A stretch of 64,000 nucleotides of DNA, taken from the NCBI GenBank assembly GCA_034008185.1, contig CM067081.1:29758806-29822805 (forward strand), read 5' to 3'. The translations under genes and the position numbers were made by a program. Shown piece by piece: positions 55,940 to 64,000 of this stretch (the first letter of the stretch is position 1; every line of letters starts with the position of its first letter). The DNA comes from Gorsachius magnificus (taxonomy: Eukaryota; Chordata; Aves; Pelecaniformes; Ardeidae). The notes beneath the pieces are model-generated. The model did not search any database, was not told where the DNA came from, and was given only the letters and a program-made list of their open reading frames with translations.

Positions 55940-57120
55940 AACCTGCTGCTTTGGAAAGAAAAAAATTACAGGCTGAAAAGAATTGTGTAAGTTAATAGCC
56001 AGCCCTCTGCTGCTGCCAGTCACCAAACCTGCACCGTGATAACTAGAGTTGCACCTGCTTCTACTAGCTAAAGCCAACGTCGCGAGTTGTTTGAACAGAG
56101 CCAGCCAACAATTTAATGGAAAACATGGATCTCAGTCATGGAATGACCACAGTTTTCCTTTTCATCAATTTTCAGGGCTTCACTGGAGAGTGTTTATGAA
56201 AAGCTCTCTGGACCTTGAATGCTCAAGCATGTTTTTCTAGCTACCTCTACTCTTCAAGGGCTAAATCTTTCTCATCTTGATTTTAACCATCAGTGCTTCA
56301 GTTACAAGAACGTAAGAATGGAAACAAGGTGATGGGGAACTGGACTTCATCTGGTGCACCTTCGTCAGTGCTTTGTTCTGGATCAGGAGAATGCTTTTAA
56401 TAACTCTCCCTGTGGTCCTGAGCTGCAGAACGCTCCTGGAGTGTGTGAAACCAAACCGGCGGATGGAGGGGCTCCAGCTGCTACCGTGCATCCAGACTAA
56501 GGCTACTTCAGAGTAAACCCCCATAACATGGACAGTGTGGACACTGGGTTTCAGTGCCAACAGCTTCTTGCTGCAGATCCACTTCTATAGCACACCGCGA
56601 CACATTAATGCAGGCAAAGACAATGTTGCCGACCAGACTTAAGCCCCAGTTTAAAATTAGGCAGATTTTACTGAATTTAAGATGAGCACAGATATTCTTA
56701 GGAGTTCATAAAATGCTGTCATGACTCATTTGTACATCCTCGTGTAATTTACCAGATGACTTTGAGTTAGTGAAGGGGAATCAGAAAGTGGAAAGTGATT
56801 GAACCAGAAGGCACACTGCTTCCATTGTCTCATCGGAGTGAAATGAAAGAGCAACACAAATTGACTGATGGAAATGCAATACTGAAAATTTATTTTCCAC
56901 AAGTTGTTAATAACAACAGTTAAAAATGAACAGTAATATCAGCTTGATGCAAATCATTAACTACTGTGTTGTAGAATTAGCCTTTTTTTTTTTTTCTGAA
57001 TTACAAGCATTTTTTAAACTGGTAATTTTTCTCCATTTATTTGCTTTTAGATCCATGCATGTTGTAATTTGTATTATATATCCATAAAGTGTGAAATAAA
57101 CCATCTGAGCAGGAATTAAC
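55940..57120 (+). other. Probable 3' UTR of the FGL1-like gene
   Basis: AT-rich sequence with no other gene, running to the AATAAA at 57095-57100. A 3' UTR of about 1.2 kb is inferred. An alternative end is the signal at 59630. Confidence 0.5.
57095..57100 (+). terminator. Poly(A) signal candidate of the FGL1-like gene
   Basis: AATAAA followed within about 30 bases by T/G-rich sequence (CACTTTGTATCTG). First convincing plus-strand signal after the stop. Confidence 0.5.
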
Positions 57121-59629
57121 ACTTTGTATCTGATCTTCAGCAGTAGGAACTTGAACGGGAATATGGGTGAAAACCTTGAGAAAGATCGTAATATGAGCAT
57201 TTCATTCTTTTGGTGGTGGCTCTGGTGCTTTTGCACCTGCTGCCCTGGGCAGTTTTAGAGGGTCTGCAAGGTAAGTTTAATTTCCATGGCTCAAGCTGTC
57301 CTGGAGACACTGCACAGCCATGTGAAGGTTCAGTGTAGAACTTGGTGTGGTTCCTCTGCTTTGTCAAGAGGGAAACCCTGCCTTCACTTCTTCCTTGACA
57401 TCCCAGCTACTCCAAACATGCATGCTGGCATGCAATGGGCCAGCACTCCAGGGAGCCGTGCTCCTAAAGCCTGTGCCCTGGCAAGGCTGCGCCCCTGCCC
57501 CCTTCCCAAGCATTGGCAGGTACCCATGTGGAACGCAATTTGCACCTGCATCTCTGAAAGGAGTTTGCCCTTCTGAAGAAAGGAGTGCGAACAACCAGCG
57601 CTTACTGTTTCCCTTCTGATCACTGCTTTTACAATGGTAAAATCTCAGCGCGAGGTTGTAACTGCACGCTGGGAACATAATGAATCGCTGTGCACACGTT
57701 AGAACCACGCGGCCACGGACGCAGTTGCCGAGGGCAGCAAGGACAATTTTTGTCTAGGCAGAAGACACAGAGAAACGCAAGTGAAAGAAGGGTCTTGTTA
57801 ACGCGGGCTGGCAGATGATGCTCAACCCCATTCTTCAGCAGAGGGCTGGGGAAGCAGGGTATAGATTACAGACTGGCGATACTCGACTCTGCATGCTGGA
57901 AATCAACTACAGCACTGAATGGACAACACTAGTAGTTTGACAGGTCACTGAGCAGCCGATAATGGCGTATCAAGCTGGAGATAAAGTCAAAGGGGCTTAG
58001 TCGGACAACTGCTACCCCGTCCAGTTCTCCAGTGAGTGAGCAGTGAGCGATGCGGAAGTCCAGAGCACGGAGCCTGTTTCACCCTGTGTCAACATGGAGA
58101 AGCAGGCGTTATAGTTGCACTGCCCTCAGCCAGCATCAATATTTTATGGTGTTTTTTTCTCTCTCAGAGAGAGGAAAAGGATCCAAGATCTGACAGTCTG
58201 GGAGGGAAGGGGCCTGCCTTGCTGTCTTAGGTGCAAGATGTACCTAAGTCCATCGAATACATTACAGTAGCTGCTCTCAATACAGCTCAACAGAGGTCGC
58301 AGGCAATAGCATCTGCCTTAAAGCAAAGGTCCCCCTCCTCTGCCCCCCTGCGGCGCAGAGAACCCCCTTGGAGGTGCAGGGGTCACAGGGCTCTGTGCAG
58401 GACCCTGCAACTCCCATAGCAAGCCCCAGGAAGTGTTTCCGAACCCTCTTTATCTTAAAAAACAGGGTAAAATGCCACTAGCCTGAGTACTTATTTGATC
58501 TGATGGCTCCCGCCAAGCTCAAATCACTCCCACTGAGGGTTAGGGGAATGCTTGTTGAATGTTGCTGTGCTTTCCATTTGATCTCCCGTTTCTCCAGGGT
58601 CTCCCGTGCTGAGAGGCTCACGAAAGCTGTAAATAGATATTGTAGCACTGCAGTTCCAACGCTGACAGATCGCTGCTTCAGGGCGAACGCGCTTCACGCG
58701 GCAGACTTTACCCTAGCACGGGGGTGGTAAGTAACCTGAGCAGCAATGGCTTCCGAGGTCTGATCTCCAGCTCATTTAAGTCAATTTAAAGACTCATTAC
58801 ATTTGATTAGCTTTGGATCACTCCTCAAGCACGGACATGTTCTCAAAGGCTTTAAATACCATTTCAAGCCGACAGCTTATGGGAACATGTAGCTGGTATG
58901 AACACCGCGCTGGCCAAAGGGCTGAACACCGACAACGTGGCGTGCTGGTGCAGCTCCTGGGAAAGAGGGAGCTCACATCACCCTGCAAGTCACCTGTCAA
59001 GTTACCTGTGCACATTTGGGGGTGCCACTGGTAACTGGCTAATGCACAGCAGTGCTGCTCTCCCTTTAAAATTTTTGTTGGTTTGGAGAAAAAAGAAGCC
59101 TGGGACTGGGAAGTCTCTCTTTCCTCTCAGAAAGCCAGTTTTGAGAAAGATAGCAGCCTACTGCCAGAGAACCAAGCACGTGCTAATTTTTCCTTCACAC
59201 CTTTCACACAAGGCGGGTTAAAGGGCATATAGGGATGGGCTCCTTATGGGAGACTTGCTTCAAGATTGACAGCCCTCTGCCTGAACCTACCTTCTCTCAC
59301 TCCACTTGCCATGGGCAGCATCTCCTCTTCTCTTGTTGTTGCCCAGCAGCACTGCCCTGGTCTTTGCAAGCTCCCTGAAGAGACAGTTCTCCTAAGAAAT
59401 GGCAAGCAAAGTCCCTGAGTCACTCTCACTGGCCCGAGCTCTGTCTCTGCTGTTAACCGGGGCTTCAACTTGGAGCAGCATGTAATTGCCAATTTGCGAC
59501 CTCCGGTTTTAAAGCATCACAAAAACCACGAGGTGACTTCTGTACTTCACTGTAAGATTCTCCGGGAATCACCAGATGTTGCCAAGCCATTTTACTTTTT
59601 CTGTTTGTCTGCAAAACAGGTATCTGTCA
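57121..59629. other. Intergenic stretch between convergent genes; nothing recognised
   Basis: No exon, RNA gene or transposable element was recognised on either strand. Small open frames overlap in both directions with no conserved pattern. Confidence 0.5.
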
Positions 59630-59635
59630 AATAAA
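59630..59635 (+). terminator. Plus-strand poly(A) signal candidate
   Basis: AATAAATGTGTGTTCG places AATAAA next to a GT-rich element. It could be a distal end of the FGL1-like transcript or of an unrecognised transcript. It lies only 27 bases from a minus-strand signal. Confidence 0.35.
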
Positions 59636-59661
59636 TGTGTGTTCGCTGGTTTTGCTCATAA

Positions 59662-59703
59662 TTTATTTTGAACTTGCTGTAGTAGCATTACTGTCAATTT
59701 ATT
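59662..59703 (-). terminator. THSD1: Paired poly(A) signals of THSD1
   Basis: Two TTTATT motifs (59662-59667 and 59698-59703) read AATAAA on the minus strand, about 870-910 bases beyond the THSD1 stop. They are the likely end of its transcript. Confidence 0.5.
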
Positions 59704-60571
59704 TACACAAAAAAAAAGAGAAAATGTTTCATAAAGGCAAGGACAATTATAGAAAAGATGGGTGATTCAACAGTTCTCTCATGGCCTTTTACAGGTTCTT
59801 GGAACGCTCCACTGTTTCTGAGAGCTGAACTTTGATCATCATTCTTTGCCCTCCCGGTAGTATGCCCTTTTCTACTCACTTTGTAAATGCAAATATTTGA
59901 TAGTTACTGTGTTTTCTTGGTACAAATATTGGCAGAAAGAAAATATCAAAGTCTTGAATGGTGAAAAATGCCCCCTCAATTTCAATATTCAGCATCAGTT
60001 GTTTGCACTTTCATGCTAAAAGAAACATCACCACACGACTTATTTGAGCAATTACAACGACTTAACCCAGTTCGATATCGACTACCAAAAAATCAATGAA
60101 AACTGCTCACAACTTGAGGTTTGTGTTTCCTACATGGGAAATGATTCACTAGTTAGGATAGATGGCTGAGGATAGCGGACAATGCATACTTTAGGACATC
60201 ATCATCTACTAGTACACGGTCCACAAGGTGAGAAAGGTGAGATCAGTGGCATTCATGATGTATGATGCACGAAATGTGACTGCTTTAGGCAATAAAATCT
60301 ATTGGCTATTCCTGCGTCACGCCTTCACTAACGCATGCTTACCCAGGGTATTTTGTGCGCATTGTACACACATACATACAAAAAATAATGATATGGAAGC
60401 ACTTCCCAGTAATTAGAAAGGAATGTGTTCCCACAAGCCAGGCCTGGGGCATTATTCCCTCCTGCTCCGTGCGGAGGTAACGCGATTCCCGCTGCTCCTT
60501 CCACCAGAAGCCAACAGATCCTGCAGATCCTCTCCCGCGCACACCCCTCCTGCAGGGCTGCAATGAGTCAC
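59704..60571 (-). other. THSD1: Probable 3' UTR of THSD1
   Basis: The stretch between the THSD1 stop codon and the minus-strand poly(A) signals carries no other recognisable gene. Extent inferred from the signals. Confidence 0.5.
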
Positions 60572-61947
60572 TCAGATCACCAGCTTCTCAATGCTTAAAG
60601 TACTTGTTTCATCCTCTTCATTTGAGCCAAAATACCCAGGGAGGTCGATCATCTGCTGCTCCGCCTCTGTTAAGCCAAAAGTAGTATTATCATAAAAGGC
60701 GAACTCGGGGTCCAAAGGGAAGCTCTGGCACTTGTCCCTTCGGTACTGGGCAGGGCTTACACTTAGGCCTCTCTGGGAATTATCTTTGCCAGCCGAGCCT
60801 GTTTCCTTCTGCCATGTGCCTCTGGGGTTGGGTGAAGAGCCCCTCTTACTCCGGCTGGGCTCAGGCTTCTCGGCTGCCTTCTCCTGACCGGCAGGCTGGC
60901 GGTCAGTGACCAGGTCCAGCTTCTTCACCGGGGGACCTGCCCTGTGGTGGCTCTTTGTGCCATGGCCCTGCGGTTCACACCCCAGCGCAGCGCTGTGGGG
61001 CTGATCCAGCTTTTCGCAAGTTGGATTAGCATTTCTTGATTTTGGCCGTGCCCTGTCCTCCAAACCCTGGTCCCACGTTCTGGTCCTGGAGTTGTAGAGA
61101 GGAGTCTGTCGGGGGGTGAGGGTGGACATGCTTCTCTCTCTGAAGGGCCTGGCTTTTTTAGTTTCGTGGAAACTGGCTGTTCTTCTAAACTGCGGGTTTC
61201 TGTGGCAGCCCCTCTCGGGTAAGTCCCCTCTGTTATCCTGGTGCTTGAAATGAGCTCTTCTTACTAAGGTTTGGGTAGGGCTCATTGCAGGATTGGCCTG
61301 TGAGAACGGAAGATCCAGCCTAGGGTGAGAGCCTTCCCCTGGGAATTTGGGCTGACTGGCTGGCTGGTCCAGAAATGGAGATTTGATCCTAAATTTGTTT
61401 GCCGCTGCCTCCTCTTGGTTTTCCCCACTCAGGGGAAGCATCGTGGTGGCACCAACAACCGTGTCCGTGAGGGGATTCTGAGAGACGTGGTACACCTTGG
61501 TGGTTTCAGTCAGGCCTTTCTTCTTCATCTCTTTCAGCTGCTGCTGTGCGAGGCGGTAGCTGAAAATCGGAGGGATTATTTTCTGGGCATTTGGCTGAAA
61601 GTTCTCACTTCCAGAAGCATCACCTTCTTGGGCAAATTGGAGGCTTCGCCTGTAGGTCAGAGGAATGTTAACAGGGGCATCCCCTCCTTCTGCGAAGCTG
61701 TCCCGCTGCTTGTTGCCTTGGCAAATGTTCTCTTCGTCGGAGTTTTTCCGGAAGCCAGGGGAATGGACGGAGTTTCGGCGGACGGCGGTGCTGCACTTCT
61801 GAGCTCTGCAGAGTTTCCTCCAGAGGGTGATGAGAACGGTGGCAAAGATGATGAACAAGCATAGGGAGATGCCTGTGATGGTGACTATATTATTTGCTTT
61901 CTGGTCCTCTCCTGGCTGGACAGAAGGTGGGGTGGGAGGCGTGGTAG
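60572..61947 (-). CDS. THSD1: Thrombospondin type-1 domain-containing protein 1, last coding exon (partial gene)
   Basis: One 1376-nt exon (acceptor GTTACAG at 61948; TGA at 60574-60572) encodes the C-terminal 457 residues of THSD1, an endothelial and haematopoietic-progenitor membrane protein reported to act at focal adhesions with talin and FAK. First comes a proline-rich stalk (TTPPTPPSVQPGEDQ), then a single membrane span in VTITGISLCLFIIFATVLIT with a basic stop-transfer. The long cytoplasmic tail has conserved islands: RKNSDEENICQ, FSYRLAQQQLKEMKKKGLTE, RRTASFHETKKARPFRERSM and AEQQMIDLPGYFGSNEEDET, ending SIEKLVI. Between the islands the sequence is low-complexity and divergent. The signal peptide, N-terminal region and thrombospondin repeat are encoded upstream, beyond 64000 or in exons not recognised here. 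The exon starts two bases into a codon. Confidence 0.95.
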
Positions 61948-64000
61948 CTGTAACAAAGAGCACACACATCTGTCAGAGTTGCACTGTCATCAACATTTCT
62001 GTATTTTAGGATGGATACTTTACCACAAAGAAAAAATAACCAATTAATATAGTACAGGAAGCTGTCTGCAATTAAAATGCACTAATTGTAGATGGCTTGC
62101 TACTGATCACTTCAAACTGGCAGGAACAGATCTACTTACTTTAAACGAAGGCTCCCATGGACCTTTTGAATGTAATTACTTTTGCCTGTTCTGCCATTTC
62201 CATAAGGCACTCCTAAAAACGGGGTAACACTATTTGCCCTCCTTTATGAAGTACATTAAGATCCCCTGGTGAAAAGTGCCATAAAAGGGGTAAAAATAGC
62301 CCAACCCAGGCTAGTACTTCAGGTATCACTTTAAAATTATTTTTAGGATAGCTTAAGTGGGTGTGAGAATTGCAGTGAATTTGAAGAACAGAGAGTAAGC
62401 ACTAGCAGGAGCAGCGCAACTTTTCTAAGCAGACCTCTGAGGGTGCTTCTTCCACCACTGCCTGTCATCACAACCCCAGAGGACAAAACCTTCCCCTCCA
62501 CAGCAGGCTCCTAATCGAGAAGGCGGCTCTGGTGCCCTTGGCATTCTGGTATCTACACTCTTCTGTTGTAGACTGGAGATGGGCCTTCAAATGAGGAAGG
62601 ATACCCTGCAAACCTGTAACATGAAGATCTCAGAGCTTACCACAGCCCTGTGGAAACCTCTCACCTGCACGCTGCACCACATTACAGACAGCTGAACCAA
62701 TGAGAGATTAATAATTATTTTTTTGGACGAGATCACCAGCATTTCAGTGGCAGCCCTGAGCAGAATACAGCATGGTTGATGGATTAATTGGTCCAGCAGC
62801 TAATTTAGCATCAGCGCTCACTTCCCAACTTCTTGTGGCCAAATCAGCTTCATAAGCCTGTGAAAATGCTGTTGGAGGACAGGCTTCTCAGTTTTGGTGC
62901 ACAAGAGCTGGCAATGAAGCTGTGAGCTGAAACTGAACTACTTAACAACCTTCTCCCGGTCTCTAGTTTTATCCAGAGCCCAGAGCTTTCCATTGAGGTG
63001 ACGGACAGTCTGCTGTAAAACTTGCCAGATGCTCCTGCCTGCACCACAGTGACTGTCCAGACATAGGAAATGCGTCTGCAGAATAACGAGAAGCAGACAC
63101 CGTGTACTTCCCATAATCCAGAACACTCATTCAACAGTAAGCTGGTAACACAGCTATTAGGTGTGCAGGATGCACAAACACACTGATGAACACAGGCCAG
63201 AAGGTCTCAGGCTGCTATGACAGCAGAAGTGCAAGGTGCTGGGTGGGCAGGAGACCCATTTCTTTGACTCAGGGCTACCTCACAGCCCCAAGACCTTTGA
63301 AAAATCCTGCCATGGGCTTGACCTTGAGCTTCTTGTCACTCCAAAAGCTCAACATCAGCATGAAGAACAAGACCACTGCCTGCTGAATCTTTTTTGGAGG
63401 ATCCCTAAAACTTGCATTCAGCCCAACACCATCATGCCTGGAGCATGGACCACTGCCGTTCTGGGGGCCCAAGGAGAAGGCACGGCCAGCATTTACCCTG
63501 TTCAGTACCACCACAGCAGAGCAATTCATTCATTGCTCATCCTTCTCTCAGTCTCACAGCTATTTTCTAAAGACTCTATTTTCTATCTGGAAGGGACAGT
63601 GTGCTGTATCATTTGGAGCAGAAAGCTAACAGCTAGCAAACAGCGAGGTTCAAAAGAAGACGCAGTCACTTAGGTTTGCTTCTCTCCCCCTCATCTACCT
63701 CTGCTCCTAGACTGTGTGCTGGTTTCATTTATTCAGCCATTTGCTCCATCTGCTGGACTAATGTCTGCAAACATAGTTATGCTGAAAGAAAGCTTGCCTG
63801 CTTCAGAAAGGTGCAGACAGCTGGGAGTGGGGAGGAACGACACTCCCAGCCGGAGATCAGACAGCGGATGAACACTGTAAGATCAGTGTCAAGTTGCTTC
63901 TTGAGCAACCTAAGACTCAATGAGATGAAATCATGTGGGTGATTCTGTAAAGGAAGCTGCCGGAAGTAGGAGCGTGAGGATTAGAAACCACGTGCAAGAG
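61948..64000 (-). other. THSD1: Intron of THSD1 (to window end); nothing else recognised
   Basis: I searched the minus strand for the thrombospondin-repeat exon (a W..W..C..TCG pattern) and did not find it. The open frames at 62850-63134 (minus) and 63236-63673 (plus) have no recognisable domain. Confidence 0.5.

Noticed and set aside
61325..61864. 179-codon plus-strand open frame
   Set aside because: It is the antisense shadow of the THSD1 last exon.
62938..63134. Minus-strand open frames in the THSD1 intron considered as the missing thrombospondin-repeat exon
   Set aside because: They lack the W..W..C..TCG pattern and the cysteine spacing of a thrombospondin type-1 repeat, and two overlapping frames are equally open.
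1..64000. CRISPR array, bacterial defence island, integron, plasmid origin or phage genes
   Set aside because: The sequence is vertebrate nuclear DNA with spliced genes; no regularly spaced repeats or prokaryotic gene signatures were seen.

Overview
This window is vertebrate nuclear DNA, almost certainly from a bird. The genes are split into short exons with GT/AG borders and large introns. Truncated CR1 LINEs are scattered through it, several ending in the ATTCTATGATTCTATG-type tail typical of avian CR1. There are no bacterial operons, no CRISPR array and no recognisable tRNA or rRNA gene. I could not determine the species.

Four protein-coding genes can be read exon by exon. (1) SLC25A15 (plus strand, coding 1707-13333, 6 coding exons, 301 aa) is the mitochondrial ornithine/citrulline carrier of the urea-cycle and polyamine pathways. 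(2) TPTE2/TPTE (minus strand, coding 36849 down to 19011, 18 coding exons, 504 aa) is the voltage-sensing phosphoinositide phosphatase (VSP): an ion-channel-type voltage sensor joined to a PTEN-like phosphatase and a C2 domain, with the catalytic Cys and Arg present. It is tail to tail with SLC25A15 and starts beside a CpG island at about 37100-37760. (3) A secreted fibrinogen-domain protein resembling FGL1 (plus strand, coding 48446-55939, 7 coding exons, 337 aa) has a signal peptide, a short coiled coil and one fibrinogen C-terminal domain. (4) THSD1 (minus strand, only the large last coding exon, 61947 down to 60572, 457 aa) covers the membrane span and cytoplasmic tail. It converges on the fibrinogen-like gene, with opposite-strand poly(A) signals near 59630-59703. 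All the splice phases I derived are mutually consistent, and the three complete genes give uninterrupted reading frames.

Between and inside the genes are at least five clear CR1 copies (about 13012-13182, 16600-17405, 26216-26484, 38022-38841, 41784-43015), a shorter 3'-end piece (23070-23225), a decayed piece (17490-17850), a possible solo LTR (43078-43341), long homopolymers (G19, C14, C22), an AAT microsatellite and three small tandem duplications. The longest gene-free stretch is 43342-48435.

The genes do not form one pathway. They share a neighbourhood, and that neighbourhood is informative: SLC25A15, TPTE2 and THSD1 are spread over a much larger part of human chromosome 13. I found no unknown defence or mobile system. 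The items most worth a second look are the intact voltage-sensing phosphatase, the poorly characterised FGL1-like gene, and the CR1 debris that lies against the last splice acceptor of SLC25A15.
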